Numbered from the stretch's first letter, positions 1 through 7,036 are shown. The stretch is DNA of 12,319 nucleotides from Saprospiraceae bacterium (GCA_023300255.1 JALZWC010000532.1:1-12319); one strand, 5' to 3'. The notes: generated from the letters alone by a model not told the origin. Program-made: numbers and translations.

Positions 1-30
1 CATAGCGTAGAGCCTATGTGCCTATGCGTT
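1..30. repeat. Edge of a degenerate palindromic intergenic repeat
   Basis: The first 30 bases contain CATAG and CTATG blocks in inverted orientation (CATAGCG near base 1, CTATGTG and CTATGCG near 14-28). This resembles the arm of a degenerate palindromic repeat cut by the window edge. It lies about 55 bases past the stop of the VWA lipoprotein gene, so it is in that gene's 3' flank, where the other repeats of this window also tend to lie. The match is short and the family assignment is a guess. Confidence 0.25.
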
Positions 31-85
31 TAGAAAAAGTAGTTTAATTTTGTCCTAGCACTTACTTAGATCTTTTTAACTACTA

Positions 86-1132
86 CTACAACTCACACCC
101 ACCCTCAAAACCAGTCGCATCAAAGTTACTTTCTAAATATCCTTTATTATCTCCCTGTATTGCTTCCACGATCAGCACGTTATTCACACCATTTCTAATT
201 GGACTACAGTATTCTAATAAATAATAACTATTTGCTTCTGCTTGAACAAAAAAAGCAATGTCCTGAAAAGTAGCCGACAATTGATTGACATTACTAATAT
301 TAACAAAACGGTCTCTTCCAAATTTTTCTAAATCACTCTTATTGATTTCTGCTCCTAATCCAACAGTAAAAAAGCTAATAGCAGAATTACTTTCATTCAC
401 TGCGTCGTAAGCATTTTGTTTAGAAACTCGATTTGCTCGATCCTTACCATCTGTAAACAAAACAATAGAAACTCCTGAAACCCCAGAGTTATCCTCTAAT
501 ATGCTATTTGCCTTTTGTGCAATAGAAGTCACTGCACCATATAAGTTAGTAGAATTATCTTTACTTAAATCTGTTTTGATTTTATCTATACTTTCTAGTA
601 TGGATTCTTTATTAAAGGTAGGCGCTATTAATTCATGCAACTCAGCCGCTCCATCAAACCACAAAACCCCTATTTTATTGAGAGAAGTTTCTGTTGGGTC
701 AATTTCATTTACAAGCGCCCGGGTAGCTTCTTTGAGTTCTTCTTGAAATGTTATTACACTACCACTCAAATCTAATAATATTAAAGTGTGCTGTATAAAA
801 GATCGCTGTTCGCTTTGGACAGAACGGAGCGCCTCGAACTCAGAAATTGGTTGTAAACAAGAATTATTTTGGGTTTGTTCGTAAATATTAAAATTCTCTG
901 TTGTTAAGCCTGCTATAGGTTGGCCATCTTTATCATCTAATTTAAATCGAATAGAAATTTTGGATGGCGCACTTGTTTCTGCTTCTGATAATTGAGTAAA
1001 AATAAGCTTTCCATCCGTACGCCTCCAACAGTCTTCTGATTCTGTCTCGATTGACATATCTTCGCCTTTATCCCCACAAGCAAATAGAATAGCTAAAGGG
1101 AGAATTAGCGCCATATAAGAGAATAGTTTCAT
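86..1132 (-). CDS. VWA-domain lipoprotein, function unknown
   Basis: A predicted exported lipoprotein of 348 residues with a von Willebrand factor A domain. The start is placed at the ATG at 1132 (MKLFSYM...) rather than the in-frame ATG at 1153, because this puts a normal signal peptide at the N-terminus with a lipobox (LFAC) and lipidated Cys19. After the signal comes a beta-rich stretch resembling the segment that precedes VWA in VWFA-related proteins (DKDGQPIAGLT...NFNIYE, about 67-85). The VWA domain runs from about 114 to 300. Its metal-ion-dependent adhesion site is complete: DLSGS (D121, S123, S125), T195 and the TDG at 227-229. An intact site suggests divalent-metal-dependent binding of a protein ligand at the outer membrane or periplasm. 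The ligand and role are unknown and the neighbours give no help. The coding sequence ends in three consecutive in-frame TAG codons. Confidence 0.85.
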   Translation of the reverse strand: MKLFSYMALILPLAILFACGDKGEDMSIETESEDCWRRTDGKLIFTQLSEAETSAPSKISIRFKLDDKDGQPIAGLTTENFNIYEQTQNNSCLQPISEFEALRSVQSEQRSFIQHTLILLDLSGSVITFQEELKEATRALVNEIDPTETSLNKIGVLWFDGAAELHELIAPTFNKESILESIDKIKTDLSKDNSTNLYGAVTSIAQKANSILEDNSGVSGVSIVLFTDGKDRANRVSKQNAYDAVNESNSAISFFTVGLGAEINKSDLEKFGRDRFVNISNVNQLSATFQDIAFFVQAEANSYYLLEYCSPIRNGVNNVLIVEAIQGDNKGYLESNFDATGFEGGCEL

Positions 1133-1171
1133 AGTGTGTATTTTTAAAACCATACAGGTTTTATAGTGTGT
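1131..1171 (-). promoter_or_regulatory. Direct repeats and small hairpin at the VWA gene start
   Basis: Two copies of ATAGTGTGT (1131-1139 and 1163-1171, plus-strand reading) flank a 7-bp inverted repeat TAAAACC/GGTTTTA (1145-1151 and 1157-1163, 5-nt loop). One direct copy overlaps the preferred ATG at 1132. This could be an operator or a leader structure, or chance in AT-rich DNA. No convincing TAnnTTTG promoter was seen in the 1133-1327 gap. Confidence 0.2.
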
Positions 1172-1327
1172 GTTATTGAAAATCAGGTAAGCTTAAAGCT
1201 CGGTTATATCTTACATATAAGTAATACATAAATCAAACCAAAGAGTAGAGTCTTTTCGGATTATTATAAATAAGGAATTTGGCAGGAGTTTTTTTTCATT
1301 CTGACGTCGTGGGTGCTTGTTTTTTTA

Positions 1328-2281
1328 TCAGATTTCTTTTTTGATTTGCTCAACGAATTCAACCGAAACTTGGGCTACTTCTGAAATTTGTTGATTTGAC
1401 ATGTTACCTAACTTTAATAAATTGATTATGAATTCTCGGACCTTTTCATCAACGACTTCTCGAACCTTGTTCCCAACGATTTCTTGGACCTTTTCTTCAA
1501 CTATTTCTCGAACCTTTTCCTCAACTATTTTTTCTGCTCTTAAATTGGATTCAAACTCAATAGTTTCTGCAATACTTGCCCTATCAGAAAGCACCTCTAC
1601 AAATCTTTGATATTCTCTACGTTCACCATCAGACATATTTGCCCGTTTCAAAACTTTATCCGCCTCTTTGATTCCTTTTGCAGAAAACTCTTGTTTGATT
1701 TCGCTATTCTTTAAAAAGTAAATCCATTCATCTAAAGTGTTTTTTGCATTATCATCAAATTTATTCACCTTGATTAAGTAGATTTCAGGATAAACTTCTT
1801 CCACCTTTTCTTTCTTGAACAATTTTTTTTGGGCTGCTGTCAATTCAAGGAGCTTATTATCATGGATACCTTTAAAATTGGTTGTTCCTCGATAAATATA
1901 ATCCTCTCCTTGTCCTAATTCAAAATAAACGATATTTACAGAGATTACTTTCTTTACTTTTGAGTAAGTATCCCCCTCTTTCATGTGCTCCGTTATTGCT
2001 TTTGAGATTCCGTAAAGAATCCTTAAAAAATAATCGAGCGCATAAGAATTTTGAATTTCAATTATTATCAGGTCTTCATTTTTGTCTTTGACTAAAATAT
2101 CAACTCGATTGTATTTATCTTCTTCTGTCTCTTGATTACTTTCACTTTCAATAATTTCCAAAATTTGAATATCCTCTTTGAGCAATTCACTTAAAAAACC
2201 TTCTAATATTCCAAAATTTGCTTTCTGTCTTAGCAGGCGTTTTATCGCCCAATCGAAACGAATATGTTTTTTATATTGCAT
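1328..2281 (-). CDS. Rpn/PD-(D/E)XK nuclease family protein with C-terminal octad repeat
   Basis: This 317-residue protein belongs to the Rpn (recombination-promoting nuclease, 'putative transposase') / PDDEXK_2 group. The start at 2281 (MQYKKHIRFDWAIK) is chosen over the ATG at 2320 because family members begin with this motif. The nuclease core is visible as RVDILVKD (D61), a hydrophobic strand, then IIIEIQ (E75, Q77), i.e. D...ExQ in place of ExK, which is common in this family. Residues 253-284 are four 8-residue units (consensus VEEKVREI), probably helical, followed by a short helical end. Related enzymes are DNA endonucleases linked to RecA-independent recombination, and E. coli Rpn proteins have been reported to be antiphage toxins restrained by a C-terminal protein made from an internal start. 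Here an internal Met at 216 (base 1636) precedes the repeat, but there is no Shine-Dalgarno support. The gene is divergent from mvaD and probably transcribed alone. Confidence 0.82.
   Translation of the reverse strand: MQYKKHIRFDWAIKRLLRQKANFGILEGFLSELLKEDIQILEIIESESNQETEEDKYNRVDILVKDKNEDLIIIEIQNSYALDYFLRILYGISKAITEHMKEGDTYSKVKKVISVNIVYFELGQGEDYIYRGTTNFKGIHDNKLLELTAAQKKLFKKEKVEEVYPEIYLIKVNKFDDNAKNTLDEWIYFLKNSEIKQEFSAKGIKEADKVLKRANMSDGERREYQRFVEVLSDRASIAETIEFESNLRAEKIVEEKVREIVEEKVQEIVGNKVREVVDEKVREFIINLLKLGNMSNQQISEVAQVSVEFVEQIKKEI
1430..1525 (-). repeat. Four tandem 24-bp units within the Rpn-type gene
   Basis: Ninety-six bases encode four in-phase octads at residues 253-284: VEEKVREI, VEEKVQEI, VGNKVREV and VDEKVREF. 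The DNA units are diverged but recognisable, for example recurring TCGAACCTT or TTGGACCTT blocks on the plus strand. Such in-frame tandem units can expand or contract by slippage without a frameshift. An eight-residue period differs from the seven of a classical coiled coil. Confidence 0.8.
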
Positions 2282-2399
2282 TTTCTCTACTTTTTTATAA
2301 AAATACGAAAAGACTACCATTTTATTCTTTAAAATACCTTAATAGACTTCTATTCACTGATCAAAAGTTTACTAAATTTACAGCAAACTATCTACTAGA
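2282..2399. promoter_or_regulatory. Divergent promoter region, Rpn-type gene / mvaD
   Basis: This 118-bp AT-rich gap separates two divergently transcribed genes, so both promoters must lie in or near it. On the plus strand TAAATTTAC (2373-2381) differs by one base from the Bacteroidota -7 consensus TAnnTTTGC and would give a leader of about a dozen bases for mvaD. No good TTTG at -33 accompanies it. No clear minus-strand -7 element was found. Confidence 0.3.
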
Positions 2400-3482
2400 A
2401 TGTATAACAACACTTCCTTATTATTACACTCCGACGACTTTAAACCCAATACAATCAATTGGAAGAGTCCATCTAACTTAGCTATCGTAAAGTATTGGGG
2501 GAAACATGGGGTGCAATTGCCTCAAAATCCTTCTATCAGCATTACCTTACAAAACGCTTTCACGCAAACTGTACTAAGTTATAAACCAAAAGAATCAAAA
2601 GAAGAAGGCATTTCCCTAGAATTCCTTTTCCATGACGAACCTAACGAAGCATTTAAAGGGAAAGTGCATGCTTTTTTAGAAAGTTTATTGCCTGTATTTC
2701 CGTTTTTGAATCAGCTCGATTTAACGATCAACTCTTATAATTCTTTTCCTCATTCCGCAGGTATTGCCTCTTCTGCATCAAGTATGAGTGCATTAGCTTT
2801 ATGCCTTTGTTCTTTGGAAGATGAATTATTTAAGACCTTACAGGAGGATACTGCTTTTGATCAGAAGGTGTCCTATATCGCCCGTTTAGGTTCTGGTAGC
2901 GCTTGTAGATCTGTCTATCCTAAAATGGCACTCTGGGGAGAGACGGAAGGTTTAGCAGAGGCTTCCAATTTATATGCGATTCCACAAGCGGATGCGATCC
3001 ATGAAGTATTTCATGATTTTCACGATGATATTTTAATTGCTAGTAAAGCAGAAAAGAGTGTCTCTAGCAGAGCAGGTCATGCATTGATGGAAGGAAATAT
3101 CTATGCTGCACCAAGGTTTCAGCAGGCTAAGGATCGTTTGGCTAGACTAAGAATTGCATTGAAGGAAGGAGATGTGGATACCTTTGGAACGATCGCTGAA
3201 AATGAAGCATTGACTTTGCATGCTTTAATGATGACTTCCGACCCTTCCTATATACTAATGCAAGCTAGTACTTTACAGATGATTGAAAAGCTAAGAAATT
3301 ATCGAAAAGATACAGGGAATCCTATTTACTTTAGTTTGGATGCAGGGCCCAATTTACATGTACTTTATCCAGAACGAATTATCCACGAAGTGCGTCCGTT
3401 TATAGAAGGAGAGTTAGTGCCTTTATGTGAAGAAGAAGCATGGATTTCTGATTGGGTCGGTGATGGGCCTGAGCAAGTTTAG
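2400..3482 (+). CDS. mvaD: Diphosphomevalonate decarboxylase
   Basis: This cytosolic enzyme of 360 residues catalyses the ATP-dependent decarboxylation of mevalonate 5-diphosphate to isopentenyl diphosphate, the last step of the classical mevalonate pathway. It is a GHMP-superfamily protein. The family signature NLAIVKYWGK (26-35) includes the conserved active-site lysine. The phosphate-binding loop is SAGIASSASS (119-128). GSGSACRS (164-171) carries the substrate-binding serines and arginine, and DAGPN (314-318) holds the conserved catalytic aspartate. Length and motif spacing are somewhat longer than the roughly 330 residues usual in bacteria, with a short N-terminal extension before residue 20. 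No other mevalonate gene is in the window, so the pathway is scattered, at least here. It is followed 134 bp later by the lipid A gene on the same strand. All key residues appear present, so it should be active. Confidence 0.93.
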   Translation: MYNNTSLLLHSDDFKPNTINWKSPSNLAIVKYWGKHGVQLPQNPSISITLQNAFTQTVLSYKPKESKEEGISLEFLFHDEPNEAFKGKVHAFLESLLPVFPFLNQLDLTINSYNSFPHSAGIASSASSMSALALCLCSLEDELFKTLQEDTAFDQKVSYIARLGSGSACRSVYPKMALWGETEGLAEASNLYAIPQADAIHEVFHDFHDDILIASKAEKSVSSRAGHALMEGNIYAAPRFQQAKDRLARLRIALKEGDVDTFGTIAENEALTLHALMMTSDPSYILMQASTLQMIEKLRNYRKDTGNPIYFSLDAGPNLHVLYPERIIHEVRPFIEGELVPLCEEEAWISDWVGDGPEQV

Positions 3483-3533
3483 GAATAAAATCTGTTTTGG
3501 ATACGTATCATTAACGAAATATTCAATCGCAGA

Positions 3534-3570
3534 CGTCCCCCCCTCTTTTTAAGAGGGGGTCGGGGGGAGT
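3534..3570. repeat. C/G-rich hairpin repeat in the mvaD-lpxH gap
   Basis: A perfect 9-bp stem (CCCCCTCTT at 3539-3547 with AAGAGGGGG at 3551-3559, loop TTT) is followed by a second G-run at 3562-3567. It stands out sharply from the AT-rich surroundings. Similar C-run/CTCTT/AAGAG/G-run elements recur between genes in many Bacteroidota genomes, from general knowledge. It lies about 55 bases after the mvaD stop. It could stall or terminate transcription, but no clean T-tract follows, so it is called a repeat and not an intrinsic terminator. Confidence 0.65.
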
Positions 3571-3616
3571 TCTAGCTTGTATGCTAAATAATAACTAAAA
3601 TTCCTTATTCAAAAAC

Positions 3617-4375
3617 ATGATTTATTTCGCTTCTGATTTTCATTTAGGGGTAAACGCCGATAGGACCAGTCAAGAAAGAGAACGACAATTAGTTCGTTGG
3701 CTTGATCTGATTAAAAAAGATGCAGAGGCGATTTATTTGGTAGGCGATCTATTTTTTTGGTTTGAATATAAAAGAGCTATTCCAAAAGGATATGTACGTT
3801 TTTTGGGAAAACTCGCAGAGATCAGTGATAGTGGTATCCCCGTTTATTTTTTTACGGGTAATCATGATATGTGGATGTTCAATTATTTCGAAGAAGAGTT
3901 AGGCATCAAAACATACAGACAACCTATTGTTACAGAGATAAAAGGCAAGACCTTTTTTATTGGACATGGAGATGGGAAAGGACCGAATGATTATGGTTAT
4001 AAGCGGTTGAAAAAAGTATTTGCTAGTCCTATCTGTCAGTGGTTATTTGAAAGGCTCCATCCTAATTTTGGAATTTGGTTGGCAGAAAAATGGATTGCCA
4101 AGAGTAAAGGAAAGCAACCAGTACCTCCAACGTTCAGAACAATTGAACAAGAATGGATTTATCAATATGCTAATAAAAAGTCTACCCAGGTTCCTGCGGA
4201 CTATTTTATATTTGGACATCGTCATCTGCCTATTGATGCTGTATTAGAAAATGGAAATAGCCGGTATATCAATTTAGGAGATTGGCTATTTCACAATTCT
4301 TATGTAGCATTTGATGGGACGACTATAAAGCATTGTTTTTTTGAAAGTGAACGAGAAGTTGTATATGGAAAATGA
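3617..4375 (+). CDS. lpxH: UDP-2,3-diacylglucosamine diphosphatase, LpxH type
   Basis: A 252-residue calcineurin-like metallophosphoesterase. LpxH hydrolyses UDP-2,3-diacylglucosamine to lipid X (2,3-diacylglucosamine 1-phosphate) and UMP at the cytoplasmic face of the inner membrane, the fourth step of lipid A synthesis. All metal-binding motifs are present: SDFHLG (D7, H9), VGDLFFWFE (D44), GNHDMW (N82, H83, D84), GHGDG (H117) and FGHRH (H201, H203). The insertion at about 125-165 is rich in aromatic and basic residues, as expected for the membrane- and lipid-facing cap of LpxH. Length fits the family. The start is the ATG just before IYFASDFHLG, so no residues are missing. The gene is 134 bp downstream of mvaD on the same strand with a hairpin repeat between. 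A different metallophosphoesterase substrate cannot be excluded by sequence alone. Confidence 0.85.
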   Translation: MIYFASDFHLGVNADRTSQERERQLVRWLDLIKKDAEAIYLVGDLFFWFEYKRAIPKGYVRFLGKLAEISDSGIPVYFFTGNHDMWMFNYFEEELGIKTYRQPIVTEIKGKTFFIGHGDGKGPNDYGYKRLKKVFASPICQWLFERLHPNFGIWLAEKWIAKSKGKQPVPPTFRTIEQEWIYQYANKKSTQVPADYFIFGHRHLPIDAVLENGNSRYINLGDWLFHNSYVAFDGTTIKHCFFESEREVVYGK

Positions 4376-4442
4376 AAAAGCACAGAGACACTAATGCACA
4401 GCGTTTCTTATTCGCTATGTCCCATTACCTCCGTGTTCTTTA
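4376..4442. repeat. Degenerate palindromic repeat, CACAGAGACAC type
   Basis: This begins directly after the lpxH stop codon. The left arm (AAAGCACAGAGACAC...GCACAGCG) pairs imperfectly with the right arm (CGCTATGTC...CCGTGTTCTTT) around a short AT-rich centre near 4406-4415. It looks like a decayed member of the CACAGAG/CTCTGTG intergenic repeat class seen widely in bacteria. No coding potential is evident. Confidence 0.5.
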
Positions 4443-4485
4443 TTGAATTTTACTGACTATAACGGATTAAAGTGAAAGCAATATA

Positions 4486-4559
4486 TTTCACGCCAAAAGC
4501 GCAAAAACACGCAGAAAAAGTCGTGCTATTCTGCGTTTTTCAACGGCTTCTGCGTGAAA
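4486..4559. repeat. Palindromic repeat, CACGCAGAA type, copy 1
   Basis: A 74-bp imperfect inverted repeat. The outer arms are TTTCACGC (4486-4493) and GCGTGAAA (4552-4559), with an inner pairing AAAAACaCGCAGAA against TTCTGCGTTTTT. It shares the CACGCAGAA/TTCTGCGTG units with the element at 12153-12218, so two family members are present in 12 kb. An open frame runs from 4472 through it into the lipoprotein gene, but its residues are repeat-derived and it is not annotated as coding. Confidence 0.7.
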
Positions 4560-4615
4560 AAACAGGTAACAACGCAAAACGTTATAATCAAGAATTTCAC
4601 ACAAAAAACTACCTT

Positions 4616-4846
4616 ATGAAATTGACTAAATTATTTATTGGAGGTCTATTATTATTGTTATTAGGGTCTTGTAAAAGTACCGATTGCGGTTGCCCTATGG
4701 CAAGTAAAACTACCACACCTGCACAAAAAAAAATAGCCCACAGCAGTAATACTATGGACTATTTTTTAAGCGAATCTGATTTTAGATCTACTTTTAATTC
4801 AACCGAATTTCATCATCATTCCGATCAAAAAACTTGTACTGATTAA
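4616..4846 (+). CDS. Small predicted lipoprotein
   Basis: A 76-residue ORF with a clear lipoprotein signal: a short basic start (MKLTK), a leucine-rich core (about 7-16) and lipobox LGSC with lipidated Cys19. The ATG at 4616 is chosen over the ATG at 4472 because the upstream part is a palindromic repeat and would bury the signal peptide. The mature part is short and polar, with Cys24 and Cys26, a run of three histidines (66-68) and Cys74 near the end, which could bind a metal, although this is only suggestive. Residues 61-76 are encoded antisense to the last 53 bases of rng, so the two convergent transcripts overlap. No family is recognised. The signal peptide is the main support, and the gene could be lineage-specific. 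Confidence 0.6.
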   Translation: MKLTKLFIGGLLLLLLGSCKSTDCGCPMASKTTTPAQKKIAHSSNTMDYFLSESDFRSTFNSTEFHHHSDQKTCTD

Positions 4847-6347
4847 CAGCAAAGTCATCATTAGAAGATATTTTGATCCACTTATAATACTGACGGTACC
4901 ACAGTACTACCTGACTCTTCAACAAGCCTTGCTTTAAATAAGCAGCAATATAAGGATGGACTGTTAAAAATATTTTTGACTTAGGTCTAGATCTAATAAT
5001 AAATTCTAGATCCCGATTAATATCGTCTGTCAATAAAATCGTTGCATTCACCTTTCCCGTACCATTACAGCTTGGGCATATTTCTGCCGTATTAATCTTT
5101 ACTTCTGGTCGTACTCTTTGACGAGTAATCTGCATTAAGCCAAATTTCGATAAAGGCAATATCGTATGTTGAGCTCTATCTTTACGCATCGCTGAACGCA
5201 TCGTTGACAATAGTTGTTTTCGATGTTCTGCATTTCTCATATCGATATAGTCAATTATAATCAACCCACCAATATCTCTTAAGCGCATTTGCCTTGCAAT
5301 CTCCTCTGCTGCTTCCAGATTCACTCGTAGAACCGCCTCTTCTTGACTCGTCCTTGGTGTTTTTGGTCCACTATTGACATCAATGACATGCATGGCTTCT
5401 GTGTGCTCAATAACCAAGTAAGCACCACTATTCATCGTAGCAGTTTTCCCAAAAGAGGATTTAATCTGCCGTGTAACGCCGTGTACATCAAAAATACCTT
5501 TGCCTCCACTATGAAGATTAACAATCTTCACCTTCTCAGGCGCGAAAGACTTCATGTAGGTTTTAATATTCGCAAAAAGCTCTCTATCGTTAACAACGAT
5601 TTTGTTAAAAGAATCACTCAAAACATCTCTTAGAATACTCGATGCTTTATCCAGTTCACTCAACAACTTTACGGGAGCTGTTCCTTTTTCCATTTCGTAA
5701 AAAATGTCTTCCCACTTCTTTACCATTAGGTTTAACTCCTCATGCAAATCGGACACACTTTTACCCTCTGCAGCTGTTCTAATAATTAAACCAAAATTCT
5801 TAGGCTTAATACTTTCTGCAAGTCGTTGTAGTCTGATTCGTTCCTCCGAATTAGATACTTTTTTAGAAACAGCTACCACATTAGAAAAAGGAGTCATCAC
5901 AAGAAATCGACCAGGAATAGTGATTTCACAACTTAGCCTTGGCCCTTTAGTTGAGATTGGCTCCTTAAGAATTTGTACTAGTATAACCTGTCGCTTTCTT
6001 AAAACTTGATCAATCTTACCAGTTTTAATAATCTCTGGTTCGAAAGTAAAGTTATCCAGCATCGGGGAGGATAAAGAATTAGAGGTAGCTCCATCTGTAT
6101 ATTTAATAAGAGAGGTGAGCTTGGGACCTAAGTCTGTATAATGCAAAAAAGCATCTTTCTTGTGGCCTATATCCACAAAAGCGGCATTTAGTCCAGGCAT
6201 CAATTTTCGTACTCTGCCTAGAAAAATGTCTCCAACTGTAAAATTATTATTCGTTTTCTGAAAATGTAATTCTACTAGCTTTGAGTTCTCCAAAAGGGCA
6301 ATTTCTACCTCTTTCGCAGTACCATTAATTATTAAGTCTTTTTCCAC
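4794..6347 (-). CDS. rng: Ribonuclease G/E family endoribonuclease
   Basis: A cytoplasmic endoribonuclease of 517 residues that cuts single-stranded AU-rich RNA, with roles in 16S rRNA 5' maturation and mRNA decay. The order of domains is an N-terminal S1 domain (about 36-130, with GDIFLGRVRKLMPGLNAAFVDIG and KDAFLHY), the 5'-sensor and RNase H-like region, then the DNase I-like catalytic core. The catalytic aspartates are visible in HVIDVNSG (D323) and IIDYIDM (D366). The Zn-link CPSCNGTG (424-431) supports dimerisation. The protein ends shortly after the small domain, so it lacks the long degradosome scaffold of RNase E and is RNase G-like. The start codon is GTG: no in-frame ATG exists between it and an upstream in-frame stop, and the residues from MEKDLIINGT onward match the family N-terminus. 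It is preceded by an unusually long gene-free gap. Confidence 0.93.
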   Translation of the reverse strand: MEKDLIINGTAKEVEIALLENSKLVELHFQKTNNNFTVGDIFLGRVRKLMPGLNAAFVDIGHKKDAFLHYTDLGPKLTSLIKYTDGATSNSLSSPMLDNFTFEPEIIKTGKIDQVLRKRQVILVQILKEPISTKGPRLSCEITIPGRFLVMTPFSNVVAVSKKVSNSEERIRLQRLAESIKPKNFGLIIRTAAEGKSVSDLHEELNLMVKKWEDIFYEMEKGTAPVKLLSELDKASSILRDVLSDSFNKIVVNDRELFANIKTYMKSFAPEKVKIVNLHSGGKGIFDVHGVTRQIKSSFGKTATMNSGAYLVIEHTEAMHVIDVNSGPKTPRTSQEEAVLRVNLEAAEEIARQMRLRDIGGLIIIDYIDMRNAEHRKQLLSTMRSAMRKDRAQHTILPLSKFGLMQITRQRVRPEVKINTAEICPSCNGTGKVNATILLTDDINRDLEFIIRSRPKSKIFLTVHPYIAAYLKQGLLKSQVVLWYRQYYKWIKISSNDDFAVNQYKFFDRNDDEIRLN

Positions 6348-6370
6348 AGTACATGTAATTTTACTGTACT
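6346..6370 (-). promoter_or_regulatory. Short inverted repeat abutting the rng GTG start
   Basis: In the rng mRNA, AGTACA (6365-6370) can pair with TGTACT (6348-6353) around an 11-nt loop. The stem ends one base before the GTG start codon. An alternative 6-bp pairing, ACAGTA/TACTGT (6362-6367 with 6346-6351), overlaps the start codon itself. Either could restrict ribosome access. The stems are short and AT-rich, so this is tentative. Confidence 0.3.
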
Positions 6371-6758
6371 TGGCATCTATTTGATTCTACTTAGTACTTA
6401 TGCCTATATATATAATATGAGCTAATAGCGTACTGTTACTTTTTACAAAAGAACAAGTTTTGCTAAATAAGGGAATACTATTTTATTCCTTAGTAGTAGG
6501 GCAAAATAATTTTCAGTATTAGTTTAAATTAAAAGAAACCTCCTTATTGGTAAGTTAATTGTTACTTTAAATCAATTCGCTAAATTATATTTTGTGCCCC
6601 TAATTGTTGAATTGGAACTTGGAAAGAACAGAAATCTGATTTAAAAAAATCACACGAGACTTCTTTTATAAAATGAGTGTCCTCTTGAATAGAATATAAG
6701 AGACAAACTGGGAGTTTGGAAGTTGTTTAGTCGGGTAGTAGGATTATATATTTTCCCA

Positions 6759-6766
6759 CAAAGGTA
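6759..6766 (-). promoter_or_regulatory. Candidate -7 element for rng (TACCTTTG)
   Basis: The minus strand reads TACCTTTG, an exact match to the Bacteroidota -7 motif TAnnTTTG. No TTG or TTTG stands at the right distance upstream, so only half of the promoter is supported. If used, it would start an rng transcript near 6750 with a leader of about 400 nt. Confidence 0.3.
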
Positions 6767-7006
6767 GGGTCCTCCTAAAGTGTTGTGGTGTGATTATAGT
6801 TAACGATTAATATATTTTCTGTAAATATATTCAATACAATATCACTAATCTTAATGCAAGATCAACAAAATCTATAGGAGTAATGGTTTTTTTTCACATC
6901 AATTATTACTCCAAGTTCTTATAACGACAATAGTCAAAATTATACTGATCGCAATCAGAATAACCTCTTTTTCTAGAAGCAAAATGAAAGGTTATTAAAA
7001 ACAGAT

Positions 7007-7036
7007 TCGTCCTCTAGCATAGTAGCTAGACGACGA
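7007..7036 (-). terminator. Strong hairpin, probable (bidirectional) terminator
   Basis: A 12-base arm (TCGTCcTCTAGC, 7007-7018) pairs with GCTAGAcGACGA (7025-7036): 11 base pairs with one C-C mismatch around a 6-nt loop. On the minus strand it lies 70 bases past the stop of the 31-residue basic protein gene, with a T-run (CTGTTTTT) beginning a few bases later. On the plus strand it is followed by TTCTATTTTTATTT. The likeliest role is to end the upstream minus-strand unit and isolate rng; use in both directions is possible. Confidence 0.6.

Noticed and set aside
501..746. Plus-strand 81-codon ORF within the VWA gene
   Set aside because: Antisense shadow of a well-supported gene, without a family match or start signal.
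1328..2281. True IS element carrying the Rpn-type 'transposase'
   Set aside because: No terminal inverted repeats or target duplications were found around the gene, and Rpn proteins usually occur as lone genes.
4472..4615. Upstream in-frame extension of the small lipoprotein (start at 4472)
   Set aside because: The extra 48 codons are read from a palindromic intergenic repeat and would place the signal peptide internally.
5343..6009. Plus-strand ORFs inside rng
   Set aside because: Shadows of the rng reading frame; rng has full motif support.
6537..6546. CCTCCTT resembling the 16S rRNA 3' end
   Set aside because: No other rRNA sequence surrounds it; a short chance match.
6600..6800. Possible tRNA or other known structural RNA
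   Set aside because: No T-loop GGTTCGA-type motif, no cloverleaf pairing, and no SRP, tmRNA or RNase P core motif seen.
6883..6924. Short plus-strand ORF with AGGAG just before ATG
   Set aside because: Only 13 codons, spacing to the ATG is too short, and the AGGAG is part of an inverted repeat (GGAGTAAT/ATTACTCC).
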